In this document: one piece after another, positions 16,730 to 26,105 of the stretch
Layout: every line of letters starts with the position of its first letter
Numbering within the stretch: position 1 is the first letter of the stretch
NCBI RefSeq assembly: GCF_013149785.1
Contig: NZ_JABEZU010000003.1
Span: forward strand, 248,001-312,000
DNA length: 64,000 bases
DNA from: Isoptericola halotolerans
GTDB lineage: Bacteria > Actinomycetota > Actinomycetes > Actinomycetales > Cellulomonadaceae
Direction of reading: 5' to 3'
Notes under the pieces: generated by a model
Told to the model about the DNA's origin: nothing
Database searches by the model: none
What the model saw: the letters and a program-made list of their open reading frames with translations, nothing else
Position numbers and translations under genes: made by a program

Positions 16730-19597
16730 TCACAGGCTCGAGTAGGCCACCACCCCGCGCAGCACCGCGTCCTGGGCCCTGCGGGCCGCGGCCCGCAGGG
16801 CCGGCCGGGGCGCGGCGACCGCGAGCTGGTCGAGGACGTCGACGACCTGCTTGCACCAGCGGACGAAGTCGCCGGCGGCGACGTCGGTGCCGCGCAGCAC
16901 CGCGTCGAGGCTCTTGCCGGACGCCCACCGGTGCACGGCACCGGCGAGCCCGAGGTCCAGCGGCCCCGTGGTGTCCAGATGGTGGGAGGCCTCCAGGGCG
17001 ACCACCTGCGACCAGACCTCGGCGGTGGCGTCGAGCGCCGTCGCCAGCCGTCCCTCGGGGCCGCCGGGGACATACGGGTCGCTCGTCTCCTCCCGCCGGC
17101 CGGAGTAGACGACGGCGGAGACCGCTGCGGCGAGCTCGGCCGGGTGCAACCTGTCCCAGGTGCCCTGGCGCAGGCACTCGGCCAGCAGCAGGTCGTCCTC
17201 GGCGTACAGCCGGCGCAGCCAGAGCCCGGACTCCGTGACCACGACCTTGCCGCCGCCGTCGGTCCCGAGGTAGCCCAGCGTCCGCAGGACCGCGCAGGTG
17301 CGGTCGAAGGTGCGCGCGACCGAACCGGTGCGCCCCTCGATGCGACGCACGAGCGTGGCGTGCTCGCGGCGCAGCGTCGTGGCTCGCGTCGCCCACCGGG
17401 CATGGTCGTCCCGCTCGGGGCAGGAGTGGCACGGGTGCGCGCGCAGCTCGGCGCGCAGGCGCTGGACCTGCTCGTCCGTCGAGGCGTCGCTGCGACGCCC
17501 GGGTCGGCGGCCACCGGGGGCGCGTCCGTTGCCGCCGTCGTCGGCGAAGGCGCCCAGCGCGTTGCGCATCGAGGAGGCGAGGTCACGGCGGGACTCGGGC
17601 CGACGCGGGTTGAACCCGGAGGGGATCTTCACCCGCGTGACGGTGCGCACCCCGCCGGGCACGTCGGCCAGGGTGAGCTTCTTGACCTGCTTCTCCTGGG
17701 TGAGCACCGTGGGTCGTGGCCCGTCGAACCCGCCCTCGGCCTGCCCCGGGTCCAGGACCACCACGTAGCCGCGCCGCCGCCCCGTGGGGACCTCGACGAC
17801 GTCGCCGCGCCGCAGCTTCTCCAAGGACGACACCGCGTCGGCACGCCGGGCGCCCTGGTCGGCGCGCGAGAGCTCCTTCTCCCGGTCGCTCAACGCCTCC
17901 CGGATCGACATGTACTGCCCGAAGTCGCCGCGGTCGCACGACATCGCCTCGGTGTAGCCCTCCAGGGCCTCGGCGTGGGCCTGCGCCTGCTTGGCCAGGC
18001 CCACCACGCCCCGGTCGGCCTGGAACTGGGCGAAGCTCGTCTCCAGGACGTCCCGGGCCCGGTCCGCGCCGACCTGGCCGACCAGGTTGACCGCCATGTT
18101 GTAGGTCGGGCGGAAGCTGGAGCGCAGCGGGTACAGACGGCGCGAGGCCAGGCCCGCCAGCGCCACGGGGTCCAGACCCTGGTGGTCGACGACGACGGCG
18201 TGCCCCTCGACGTCGATGCCGCGTCGCCCGGCACGCCCGGTGAGCTGGGTGTACTCCCCGGGGGTCACCGGCTGGTGCGCGGTGCCGTCCCACTTGACCA
18301 GCTTCTCCATCACCACCGAGCGGGCCGGCATGTTGATGCCCAGCGCCAGCGTCTCGGTGGCGAACACCACCTTGACCAGGCCGCGGGCGAACAGCTCCTC
18401 CACCGTCTCCTTGAAGATCGGCAGCAGCCCGGCGTGGTGGGCGGCGATGCCCCGGCACAGCGCGTGCTGCCACGACCAGAAGCCGAGCACGTCGAGGTCC
18501 TCGGGCGGGATCGTCACGGTGCGCTCGTCGACGACGCGGCGGATCTCCGCCTCCTCCTCGGCGTCGGTCAGCCGCAGGCCCGCGCCGAGGCACTGCTCGA
18601 CCGCGCCCTCGCAGCCGGCGCGCGAGAAGATGAAGTAGATCGCCGGCAGCAGGGCGTCGGCGTCCAGGGCCTCCACGACGCCGAAGCGCCGCGGTGTGCG
18701 CCGCTGCGGCACCGCCCCCCCGGCGGGCCGGGCACCGCCGCGGCCACGGTATCCGCGGTCCCCGCGACCCCGTCGGCCGCGAGCCGGACCGGCGTCGGAG
18801 CGCCCGTGCGTCCGGAACAGCCGGGCCAGGTCAGGGTCGATCGGCGGGTTCGTCCCCGGGTCGGTCGGGTCGACGTGCCCGGCGTACAGGTCGAACAACC
18901 GCGGCACCCCGCGCGGTTCGGTGGGTGCGGTGATGACGTGCTGCCACAGCGGCACGGGCCGGCGCTCGCTGACGACGACGGCGGTGTCGCCGCGGACGGT
19001 GGCGAGCCAGTCACCGAACTCCTCGGCGTTGGACACCGTCGCGGACAGGGACACGAGCTGGACGTGGTCGGGAAGGTGGATGATCACCTCTTCCCACACC
19101 GGTCCGCGGAACCGGTCGGCGAGGTAGTGCACCTCGTCCATGACCACGTAGGCCAGCCCTTCGAGCGCCGTGGAGCCCGCGTAGAGCATGTTGCGCAGCA
19201 CCTCGGTGGTCATGACCACCACCGGTGCGTCGGCGTTGATCGACGTGTCCCCGGTGAGCAGCCCGACGTTCGCGGCCCCGTGGCGCCGCGCCAGGTCGTG
19301 GAACTTCTGGTTGCTCAGCGCCTTGATGGGCGTGGTGTAGAACGCCTTGGTCCCCGAGGCGAGCGCCAGGTGGACGGCGAACTCGCCCACGACGGTCTTG
19401 CCCGCCCCGGTGGGTGCGGCGACCAGGACGCCGCGACCTGCCTCCAGCGCGGCGCAGGCGTCGGCCTGGAAGGGGTCGAGCTCGAAGTCGAGCTCCTTGC
19501 GGAACCGTCCGAGCTCGCCGAGGGCGTCGGCCTTGTCGCGGGCGGAGCGGGACCGGGCGGCGGCGTACCGCTCCGCTGGGGTGAGATCGGCCGTCAT
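16730..19597 (-). CDS. helY: DEAD/DEAH Ski2-like RNA helicase HelY
   Basis: 955 residues. Superfamily 2 motifs: Walker A AAPTGAGKTVVGEF near residue 60, MTTEVLRNML, DEVH (VMDEVHYLADRFRGPVWEE), SLSATVSNAEEFGDWL, then FATETLALGINMPARSVV and QLTGRAGRRGID in the second RecA domain. The DSHCT domain fills the C-terminus. An Arg/Gly-rich disordered insert (about 285-325) separates the RecA domains. HelY/Ski2-type helicases act in RNA processing or turnover; the actinobacterial role is not settled. It has its own leaderless start just downstream of dagK. Confidence 0.94.
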   Translation of the reverse strand: MTADLTPAERYAAARSRSARDKADALGELGRFRKELDFELDPFQADACAALEAGRGVLVAAPTGAGKTVVGEFAVHLALASGTKAFYTTPIKALSNQKFHDLARRHGAANVGLLTGDTSINADAPVVVMTTEVLRNMLYAGSTALEGLAYVVMDEVHYLADRFRGPVWEEVIIHLPDHVQLVSLSATVSNAEEFGDWLATVRGDTAVVVSERRPVPLWQHVITAPTEPRGVPRLFDLYAGHVDPTDPGTNPPIDPDLARLFRTHGRSDAGPARGRRGRGDRGYRGRGGARPAGGAVPQRRTPRRFGVVEALDADALLPAIYFIFSRAGCEGAVEQCLGAGLRLTDAEEEAEIRRVVDERTVTIPPEDLDVLGFWSWQHALCRGIAAHHAGLLPIFKETVEELFARGLVKVVFATETLALGINMPARSVVMEKLVKWDGTAHQPVTPGEYTQLTGRAGRRGIDVEGHAVVVDHQGLDPVALAGLASRRLYPLRSSFRPTYNMAVNLVGQVGADRARDVLETSFAQFQADRGVVGLAKQAQAHAEALEGYTEAMSCDRGDFGQYMSIREALSDREKELSRADQGARRADAVSSLEKLRRGDVVEVPTGRRRGYVVVLDPGQAEGGFDGPRPTVLTQEKQVKKLTLADVPGGVRTVTRVKIPSGFNPRRPESRRDLASSMRNALGAFADDGGNGRAPGGRRPGRRSDASTDEQVQRLRAELRAHPCHSCPERDDHARWATRATTLRREHATLVRRIEGRTGSVARTFDRTCAVLRTLGYLGTDGGGKVVVTESGLWLRRLYAEDDLLLAECLRQGTWDRLHPAELAAAVSAVVYSGRREETSDPYVPGGPEGRLATALDATAEVWSQVVALEASHHLDTTGPLDLGLAGAVHRWASGKSLDAVLRGTDVAAGDFVRWCKQVVDVLDQLAVAAPRPALRAAARRAQDAVLRGVVAYSSL

Positions 19598-19604
19598 GGT
19601 CGCC

Positions 19605-19610
19605 AGCCTA
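19605..19610 (-). promoter_or_regulatory. Leaderless promoter -10 box of helY
   Basis: TAGGCT on the minus strand ends 7 nt before the helY ATG at 19597. Confidence 0.5.
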
Positions 19611-19653
19611 CGGCGGACCCGGACAGGTTCCCGCTCGGCGCCGTGGCGGCGGC

Positions 19654-20646
19654 TCAGAGCCGCAGCGCGACCAGGATGCGCAGCGCCCCGGGCACGGCGG
19701 TGGCGGTCAGGGGCAGCGGGCCGAGCCGTTCGCCGTCGCCGTGAGCGTCGGGCAGGGGTGCCGCCGTCGGGTCGGGCGAGCCGGGGGCGATGGTCACCGC
19801 CCGGGCGCGCAGCACGTGCACGTCGGGGCGGTGCACGTGGCGTCCGGAGAACATCAGGGGGAAGATCCGGGCGGCGGCGGCACGGGTCAGCACGGGGGCC
19901 ACGAGCACGTCGAGCAGGCCGTCGTCGACCACGGCCCGGGGGGTGACGCGGATGCCCCCGCCGATGCGGTCGGTGTTGGCGGCGGTCACCATCGCGGCCC
20001 GCCCGTGCCACGCCCACCCGTCCTGGGAGGGCTCCAGCGGCAGGCCGCCGTCGTCGGTGAGCCCGTGCAGCCGCAAGGAGTACGGCCAGGCCCGGAAGGT
20101 GGCGATCTCGGCCAGGGCGGCCCGGGTGTACCGCCCGCGGGAGCGCATCATCTCGGCGCGGGCGTTGACGGCGGCGTCCAGCCCTGCCGACACGGCGCCG
20201 GCGACCCAGCGGTCGGCGCGGTCCGGGCCGGAGACCCTGATGGCGTCGACCTGGCGCACCGAGCGGGCGTCGACGGCGGCGCGCAGATGGTCGACGCAGG
20301 CCGGCACGTCGCCCCGGGGCATCCCCAGGCAGGCGGCGAAGTCGTCGCCGCTGCCGACGGCCACGATCCCGAGGGCGGTGCTCGTCCCGGCGACCGCCTG
20401 GGCACCGAGGTGGACCATCCCGTCGCCGCCGACGACGAGGGCGTCCACGGCCCGGGCCTCGACCGCCGCCCGGGCCCGGGCGGCGGTCTCGGTGGCCGTC
20501 GGCGCGGACAGGTCGACGACCTGGTGGCCGTCGGCGCGCAGGCGGGCCGTCAGGTACCGGCCGGCGCGGGTGCCTCGTCCGGACCCGGCGGTGGGGTTGA
20601 CCACGACGCCCAGCCGTGACCCGCCGGCGGCGCGAGAGCCGTTCAC
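19654..20646 (-). CDS. Diacylglycerol kinase family lipid kinase
   Basis: 330 residues from GTG 20646. The DAGK catalytic domain shows VVVNPTAGSGRG at the N-terminus, VVGGDGMVHLG for nucleotide binding, and GSGDDFAACLGMP where the family consensus is GTGNDFA. It phosphorylates a lipid or sphingoid-type substrate that cannot be specified. The GTG overlaps the tatC stop (GTGA), placing it in the tatA-tatC unit. Confidence 0.88.
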   Translation of the reverse strand: MNGSRAAGGSRLGVVVNPTAGSGRGTRAGRYLTARLRADGHQVVDLSAPTATETAARARAAVEARAVDALVVGGDGMVHLGAQAVAGTSTALGIVAVGSGDDFAACLGMPRGDVPACVDHLRAAVDARSVRQVDAIRVSGPDRADRWVAGAVSAGLDAAVNARAEMMRSRGRYTRAALAEIATFRAWPYSLRLHGLTDDGGLPLEPSQDGWAWHGRAAMVTAANTDRIGGGIRVTPRAVVDDGLLDVLVAPVLTRAAAARIFPLMFSGRHVHRPDVHVLRARAVTIAPGSPDPTAAPLPDAHGDGERLGPLPLTATAVPGALRILVALRL

Positions 20647-21416
20647 CCCGTGGGGGCGACCCGTCGGCGCTCGACGCGGCGGTCGTGCAGGAAGCAGATG
20701 CCCGTCGCGATGAAGTACAGGGCGCAGATCGGCAGGGCGATACCGAACATGCTCAGCACGTCCATCGTGGGGGTGGCGATCGCGGCGAACAGGAACGAGA
20801 TGAGGATGGCCCACCGCCACCCGGCCATCCAGGTGCGTGCCCGCACCGTCCCCATGAGGTTGAGCACCACCATGAACACCGGGACCAGGAACGCGATGCC
20901 GCAGGCCAGGATGAGGCGCATCACGAAGGAGAGGTAGATCTGGGCGCCGACCAGGTTGGAGCTTCCCTCGGGGACGAACTCGTTGAGGACCTCGACGATC
21001 AGCGGCAGGACGAACCAGGCGAGGGAGGCGCCGGCAAGGAACATCGGCACCGCCGCCACGAGGAAGCCGTAGACGTAGCGACGCTCGGTCCGGGTCAGTC
21101 CGGGGTTGATGAACGCGAACACCTGGTACAGCCACCACGGGCTGGAGACGATGACCCCGAGGAACAGCGCGACCTTGACCTGCATGTCGATGGCCGTGGC
21201 CACACCGTCGAAGTTCAGCCCGATCAGCGCGCCACGGCGCTCGGCGGCGTCCTGCAGGGGCTGCACGAGCGCGCTCAGCAGGGGGTCGTACAGGATCCAG
21301 CCCAGGACCGCGCCGGCGAGGAGACCCAGGGCGATGCGCACGACGCGCTTGCGCACCTCGACGAGGTGGTCGCGCAGCGGCATGCGCCCCTCCGGGTCTC
21401 GGGGGGTGCGAGGCAT
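20643..21416 (-). CDS. tatC: Twin-arginine translocase subunit TatC
   Basis: 257 residues with six predicted membrane helices. The conserved amphipathic N-terminus MPLRDHLVEVRKRV contains the Glu used for signal-peptide recognition. FINPGLTRTERRY occurs in the first cytoplasmic loop. TatC recognises twin-arginine signal peptides and builds the translocase with TatA. It follows tatA after 7 nt and overlaps the lipid kinase gene. Confidence 0.96.
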   Translation of the reverse strand: MPRTPRDPEGRMPLRDHLVEVRKRVVRIALGLLAGAVLGWILYDPLLSALVQPLQDAAERRGALIGLNFDGVATAIDMQVKVALFLGVIVSSPWWLYQVFAFINPGLTRTERRYVYGFLVAAVPMFLAGASLAWFVLPLIVEVLNEFVPEGSSNLVGAQIYLSFVMRLILACGIAFLVPVFMVVLNLMGTVRARTWMAGWRWAILISFLFAAIATPTMDVLSMFGIALPICALYFIATGICFLHDRRVERRRVAPTG

Positions 21417-21423
21417 GGTGCGC

Positions 21424-21705
21424 TCAGGTGTTCTGCGGGTCGTGCGGACCCTTGGCCTGGTGCGAGGTCTGCGACGGCTGCGACGTCTCGGGGGTGGCGG
21501 GCGCGGTGGTGGAGGCGGGGCTCGTCGTGGAGGTGCCCTGATCGGTCGAGCGCGGGGCGTCGGCGTCGTCGGTGAGCTCCGAGACCTCCTTCTTGAACAC
21601 CTTCAGGGACGACCCGATGCTGCGTGCCAGGTCAGGCAGCCGCCGGTAGCCGAAGAGCAGGACGATCAGCAGGACGAGCACGACGATGACGTACGGGTTT
21701 CTCAC
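21424..21705 (-). CDS. tatA: Sec-independent translocase subunit TatA
   Basis: 93 residues. One N-terminal membrane helix (about 4-18), then the hinge FGYRRLPDLARSIGSSLKVFKKEV forming the amphipathic helix, then a Ser/Thr/Pro-rich tail. It forms the TatA pore component of the twin-arginine pathway. The pafBC-tatA-tatC order is typical of actinobacteria. Confidence 0.94.
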   Translation of the reverse strand: MRNPYVIVVLVLLIVLLFGYRRLPDLARSIGSSLKVFKKEVSELTDDADAPRSTDQGTSTTSPASTTAPATPETSQPSQTSHQAKGPHDPQNT

Positions 21706-21773
21706 GAAGTCCCACTCCCAAGGTGTTCGGCGCGCGCCATGTCCCGGCGCAGCTCCAGTCTAGGCACACGTCG

Positions 21774-22136
21774 TCACCGGGTGGAATACCGCTCGTGGCG
21801 GCGGCGCTCCCACCAGGTGCTCGTGGTCCAGGAGCGCCACGTGGCCGCCTGGCGCTGCCGACGCAGGGCTCGTCGCCGGAGCCGCTGCCGACGTCGCTCG
21901 GCCACCCGTCCGCGCAGCACCTCGGGCGGGTCGAACATCGTCGCGGAGGTGTCGGCCCGCTGCTCCTCGGCACGCCGGAGAGCCTGGTCGAGCCGTTCGG
22001 AGACCTCGCCCACCGTGCGCCCGGCCGCACCGGCCTCGCGCAGCAGGCGAAGACCCGCCCGCACCACGCCCCAGGCGACCCAGCCGAGCACCGCCAGCGC
22101 GGCGACGACCAGCAGCGACCACACCCACACCCACAT
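21774..22136 (-). CDS. Single-pass membrane protein of unknown function
   Basis: 120 residues. A Trp/Val-rich membrane helix (about 2-24) is followed by a short helical region and a strongly basic, Trp-containing C-terminus (RRRQRLRRRALRRQRQ). No family recognised. Short membrane proteins occupy this slot between pafC and tatA in related actinobacteria. It lies 4 nt after pafC and 68 nt before tatA and is probably cotranscribed. A positively charged cytoplasmic tail suggests contact with nucleic acid or lipid, but that is only a guess. Confidence 0.65.
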   Translation of the reverse strand: MWVWVWSLLVVAALAVLGWVAWGVVRAGLRLLREAGAAGRTVGEVSERLDQALRRAEEQRADTSATMFDPPEVLRGRVAERRRQRLRRRALRRQRQAATWRSWTTSTWWERRRHERYSTR

Positions 22137-22140
22137 GCGG

Positions 22141-23139
22141 TCAGCCTAACGGCGTGCTGTCGGTGCCCTCATCGGCATCGGCCGCCAGCGCGGCCCGCGC
22201 CGCGGCGGCCACGTCGGCGGCCACGTCCGGGGGTTCCACCGCCAGGACGTCGGGGGCGTTGGTCAGCAGCAGGCGGCGCAGCCAGGCCGGGTTCGTCACC
22301 CGCAGCCTGACCTCGAACGACCCGTCGGGGAGGTCCCTGACGCCCTCGACGGGAACCTCCTCGGCGACCCAGCGTGCCGGCGACGCGAGTCGTAGCGTGG
22401 CCACCCGGGGCGACTGACCCACGTCGGCGGCCACCTGCGCGAACACGTCCACGTCGGGATCCAGGTCGTGCTCGGCCACGTCGAGGTCGGTGGCCACCGC
22501 CTCCAGCACCCGGTCCACCCGGAAGGTGCGACGACCTGCCGCCCGGTAGCACCAGCCCACCAGGTAGGTCGCGTCGTCCTGGGTCACCAGGCGCACCGGG
22601 TCGACGTCGCGCTCGCTGACGGCGTCCGCCGCGTCGACGTACCGCAGACGCACCCGCCGACCCGCCGCGACCGCCCGCGTCAGCACACCGAGGACCCGGC
22701 TGTCCCCCTCACCGCCGAGCCGCACGTCCACGGCGTGCGCCGCCTCGCCCGTGGCCGCCGTGAGCTTGGCCAGCGCCGAACCCACCACGGCCGTGCGCTC
22801 GGCGTCGGCCTGCACCGCCGGAGTGGTGTGCATCGCTCGCAGCGCGGCCACCAGCGCCACCGCCTCGCGGGTCCCGAGCCGCAGGGGGCGGGTCAGCCCC
22901 CGGCTCTGCGTGAGCGTCACGAGCCCCTCTTCCAACGAGAACGCGTCGAAGTCGATGAGGTCGTCCGGCATGTACCCCGGCGTCCCCGAGACCCACAGCG
23001 CGTCGATGTCCTGCCGGATGCGCTCGGTGCTGACCCCGAACTGGCGGGCGAGCTCGTCCACCCCGACCGGGCCCGCGTCGTCCAGGTAGGCGACGATCCC
23101 CAGCAACCGCACCAGACGGTCGTCAGCCCGCTCAACCAT
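22141..23139 (-). CDS. pafC: WYL-domain transcriptional activator PafC
   Basis: 332 residues. An N-terminal winged helix (DRLVRLLGIVAYLDD, ELARQFGVSTERIRQDIDAL), a WYL domain (RVRLRYVDAADAVSERDVDPVRLV, YLVGWCYRAAGRRTFRVDRV) and a C-terminal WCX domain. PafBC is the activator of the mycobacterial LexA-independent DNA-damage response and responds to single-stranded DNA through its WYL domains. Its start overlaps the pafB stop by 8 nt. Confidence 0.94.
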   Translation of the reverse strand: MVERADDRLVRLLGIVAYLDDAGPVGVDELARQFGVSTERIRQDIDALWVSGTPGYMPDDLIDFDAFSLEEGLVTLTQSRGLTRPLRLGTREAVALVAALRAMHTTPAVQADAERTAVVGSALAKLTAATGEAAHAVDVRLGGEGDSRVLGVLTRAVAAGRRVRLRYVDAADAVSERDVDPVRLVTQDDATYLVGWCYRAAGRRTFRVDRVLEAVATDLDVAEHDLDPDVDVFAQVAADVGQSPRVATLRLASPARWVAEEVPVEGVRDLPDGSFEVRLRVTNPAWLRRLLLTNAPDVLAVEPPDVAADVAAAARAALAADADEGTDSTPLG

Positions 23140-24160
23140 GCCGCTCCCCCGTCTCGCCCGCCCCGCCGTCCAGCCGCGCCGCAGCCGCCAGCCGGCGGCG
23201 CACCTCGGAGCGCAGCTCGGCCGGCTCGACCACCAGCACCGCTGCGCCGTACCCCGCCACCTCGTCCGCGATGGCCGTCATCGACCGGAAAGGCACCGCC
23301 ACGACATCGCGGCCCCGCGGCGCTCGCGGCACCCCCGGCCCCGGCCCGACAGCGCGTGCCCGCAGGACCGGTGCCCTCTCGGGGGCCACCGCGAGGAGAG
23401 CCGTGCGCTCAGCGCCGACACGGGCGCCGAGGGCGGCGTCGACGTCGACGCGGTCCGGGATCGTGTACGCCCCCGCCTCGGCGCCCACCCGCACCCGCCC
23501 GTCGATGCGCGAGAGCCGGAACACCCGCGTCGCCTCGCGCTCGCGGTCGTGCCCGACCACGTACCACCCGCCACCGCGTGCGGCGATGCGCCACGGTTCG
23601 ACGGTGCGGGTGCGCACCTCGCCGGTGTTGGCCGCGCGGTAGCGGAACGTGACCACCCGTCGCTCCGAGACGGCCTCGAGCAACGGGCCGTAGGCGTCCC
23701 CGGCGGCCCGCAGGCGCGGCGTCAGCCCGGCGACGGCGTCCCCGGCAGCGTCCGCCGCACCGGCGGCCGCGAGCTTCGTCATGGCCCGGGACATGTCGGT
23801 GCGCAGCGTCTTGTCCGACCACAGCTGGGCGGCCAACGCCACCACCCCCAGCTCGGCGGGCGTCAGGTCCACCGGCGGCAGCGCGTACGCGTCGTTGTCG
23901 ATGCGGTAGCCGACCTCGTCGCTGTGCCCCGAGCCCTCGACGGTCACGATCGGCACGCCGAGCGCGCGCAACGTGTCCTTGTCCCGTTCGAACATCCGCT
24001 CGAAGGCCTCGGTGGAGGGTGCCGCCCCGTACCCGTGCACGCCGGAGCGCACCTGCTGCTTCGTCATCGCCGCCGAGGTGTTCACCAGCGCGATGACGAG
24101 GTTCAGCAGTCGCTCGTCCGGTCGGGTCGGCGGTTCGCCCGCCGCGTGGTCACCTGCCAT
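23132..24160 (-). CDS. pafB: WYL-domain transcriptional activator PafB
   Basis: 342 residues. Winged helix (ERLLNLVIALVNTSAAMTK, FERMFERDKDTLRALGVPI), WYL (RRVVTFRYRAANTGEVRTRTVEPWRI, WYVVGHDREREATRVFRLSRI) and WCX domains. It works as a pair with PafC. In mycobacteria these genes sit downstream of pafA of the Pup-proteasome locus; no proteasome gene is visible in this window. It is divergent from the DUF3866 gene, and a TACCGT box lies 8 nt before its ATG. Confidence 0.94.
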   Translation of the reverse strand: MAGDHAAGEPPTRPDERLLNLVIALVNTSAAMTKQQVRSGVHGYGAAPSTEAFERMFERDKDTLRALGVPIVTVEGSGHSDEVGYRIDNDAYALPPVDLTPAELGVVALAAQLWSDKTLRTDMSRAMTKLAAAGAADAAGDAVAGLTPRLRAAGDAYGPLLEAVSERRVVTFRYRAANTGEVRTRTVEPWRIAARGGGWYVVGHDREREATRVFRLSRIDGRVRVGAEAGAYTIPDRVDVDAALGARVGAERTALLAVAPERAPVLRARAVGPGPGVPRAPRGRDVVAVPFRSMTAIADEVAGYGAAVLVVEPAELRSEVRRRLAAAARLDGGAGETGERHG

Positions 24161-24182
24161 CGGCCACCACGGTAGCCCCAGG

Positions 24183-24188
24183 TACGCT
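24183..24188 (+). promoter_or_regulatory. Leaderless promoter -10 box of the DUF3866-MoxR operon
   Basis: TACGCT lies 7 nt before GTG 24196. It shares a 35-nt divergent spacer with pafB, whose TACCGT box is at 24174-24169 on the other strand. Confidence 0.5.
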
Positions 24189-24195
24189 CTCACGG

Positions 24196-25392
24196 GTGAC
24201 GACAGGCCCGACCCACCGACGAACTGCCGCCGACCACGTGACCTGGCGAACCGGGACCGTGACCGCACGCCACCGTTCGTGGCCGGGCGCCCGCGAGCTC
24301 GCGGTGCAGCTGACCGAGCCGCTGCCCTCGCCCGACGACGCCACCGGCACCCGTGAGGTGCGGGCCCTCGCCTACACGGCCCTGGTGGGCGACCCCGAGG
24401 TCGGAGACCTGCTGGCGCTGAACGTCTCGGCGCTGGCCCGTGGTCTCGGCACCGGCGGGTACGCGTTGGTCGTGGCACCTGCCGACCCCCGTGCGGTCCC
24501 CCCGGACCCGCCTGCCGGCCCGGGGCACCTCGTCAAGGCGCGCTACACACCCTTGCAGGCGCTGGTGCTCGGCGTCGACGAGCAGGAGTCCGACCACCAC
24601 GGCGTGCTGCAGGACGCCGACGACCTGGCCGGGCTGCCCGTGGTCGTCGCCGACCTGCACTCCGCGGTGCCCGCGATCGTCGCCGGAGCCCGGTACGCCG
24701 CCGAGTCCGCCGGAGCGGCCCCGCCGCGGGTCGCGTACGTGATGACGGACGGCGGTGCGCTCCCTGCCGCCTTCTCGCGGACCGTCGCGGCGCTGCGCGA
24801 GAGCGGCTGGCTGGCCTCGACGATCACCGTCGGCCAGGCGTTCGGGGGCGACCACGAGGCCGTCTCCGTGCACAGCGGTCTGCTGGCCGCCCACCACGTC
24901 GTGGGCGCCGACCTCGTCGTCGTCGCCCAAGGACCCGGCAACCTCGGCACCGGCACCCGGTGGGGGTTCTCCGGCGTGACGGCCGGCGAGGTCGTCAACG
25001 CCGCGGCCACCCTCGGCGGCCGGGCCGTCGCGTCCCTGCGCGTCTCCGGGGCGGACCGGCGCGACCGACACCTCGGGGTCTCCCACCACTCCCTGACCGC
25101 CTACGGCCGGGTGGCGCTCGCCGCCGCCGACGTCGTCGTACCCCGCCCCGACCCGGAGCTGCAGGCCCACCCCGCCTGGGGCGCCGGGCTCACCCAGCGC
25201 ATCCACGACCAGGCCGACACGCTCTCCGCACGCCACCGCCTCGTCGAACGAGCAGCCACCGTGCAGCTGCTCGACGTCCTGCACCGCTGCCCCGTGCGTC
25301 TCTCCACCATGGGTCGCGGCCTCGATGCGGACCCCGCGGCCTTCGTCACCGCCGCCGTCTCCGGCCAGCACGCCTACGACCTGCCCGTATGA
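24196..25392 (+). CDS. DUF3866 family protein
   Basis: 398 residues. The full-length DUF3866 pattern is visible: a nucleotide-like N-terminal beta region, KARYTPLQALVLGVDEQES, VVADLHSAVPAIVAGARYA, YVMTDGGALPAAFSRTVA, then VVVAQGPGNLGTGTRWGFSG and GVSHHSLTAYGRVALAAADVVVP. The GPGNxGTGT segment looks like a phosphate- or nucleotide-binding loop. The function is unknown. DUF3866 genes are recurrent neighbours of pafBC in actinobacteria. It is the first gene of a chain of 4-nt overlaps. Confidence 0.88.
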   Translation: MTTGPTHRRTAADHVTWRTGTVTARHRSWPGARELAVQLTEPLPSPDDATGTREVRALAYTALVGDPEVGDLLALNVSALARGLGTGGYALVVAPADPRAVPPDPPAGPGHLVKARYTPLQALVLGVDEQESDHHGVLQDADDLAGLPVVVADLHSAVPAIVAGARYAAESAGAAPPRVAYVMTDGGALPAAFSRTVAALRESGWLASTITVGQAFGGDHEAVSVHSGLLAAHHVVGADLVVVAQGPGNLGTGTRWGFSGVTAGEVVNAAATLGGRAVASLRVSGADRRDRHLGVSHHSLTAYGRVALAAADVVVPRPDPELQAHPAWGAGLTQRIHDQADTLSARHRLVERAATVQLLDVLHRCPVRLSTMGRGLDADPAAFVTAAVSGQHAYDLPV

Positions 25393-26105
25393 GACCGCGT
25401 GACCTCGGCACCCACCCGGCGACCCTGGTCGTCCTGACCGCCACGGTCCTGCTCGGCGCCGCCACGGCCACGCCCTGGCGCCTGACGTTGCCCGCTCCCC
25501 TGCTCGAGATCGCGCTCGGCGAGGCACCCGAGCCCGTCGTACCGCCCCCACCCCCGCCCGGGCCACCTGACGACCCGACGGCACGCGACCCGGACGACAC
25601 GCTCCTCACCGTCCTGGCCGTCCTGGGCGTCGTCGCCCTGGTGCTCCTGCTCTGGGTCGCCGCCCGCAAGGTGCTCGCAGCGCTCCGCAGCACGACACCA
25701 GCACCCGCCCCGCCCGAGCCCGACACGCTCGACCCCGGGACGGACCTCGCGACCGACGCGGAACCCACGATGCCCCTGCCGGAGCTCGTCGACGCGGTCA
25801 CCCGGGCCCTCGCCCTCCTCGACGCCGCCGACGGACCCCGCGACGCCGTCGTCGCAGCCTGGGTGGCTCTCGAGGACGCCGCCGCCGAGCACGGCACCGC
25901 ACGCGACCCTGCCCAGACCCCCACCGAGTTCACCGCCCAGGTGCTCGCCGCCACAGCCGCGCCGCCCGACCACGTCACCGCCCTGCGCCACCTCTACCAA
26001 CGCGCACGCTTCACCACCCGCCCCACCGCTCCCGAGGACGTCGCCTCCGCCCGCGACGCGCTCGTCCACATCGCCCGCAGCCTCGACACCCCCGACGCAC
26101 CATGA
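25389..26105 (+). CDS. DUF4129 domain membrane protein
   Basis: 238 residues. A first membrane helix (about 12-28), a proline-rich outer segment (EPVVPPPPPPGPPDDP), a second membrane helix (about 71-91) and a C-terminal cytoplasmic helical domain ending QTPTEFTAQVLAATAAP...RARFTTRPTAPEDVASA, characteristic of DUF4129. Such proteins accompany MoxR ATPase/DUF58 operons. Function unknown; a transglutaminase-associated role is known only for related fusions. Coupled to both neighbours by ATGA overlaps. Confidence 0.78.
   Translation: MRPRDLGTHPATLVVLTATVLLGAATATPWRLTLPAPLLEIALGEAPEPVVPPPPPPGPPDDPTARDPDDTLLTVLAVLGVVALVLLLWVAARKVLAALRSTTPAPAPPEPDTLDPGTDLATDAEPTMPLPELVDAVTRALALLDAADGPRDAVVAAWVALEDAAAEHGTARDPAQTPTEFTAQVLAATAAPPDHVTALRHLYQRARFTTRPTAPEDVASARDALVHIARSLDTPDAP

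Noticed and set aside
15182-19744. A continuous + strand open frame of 1520 codons opposite the amidohydrolase and helY genes
   Set aside because: It is the mirror of the G/C-ending codons of the real genes; its product is Arg/Gly/Val/Gln-rich without any domain.
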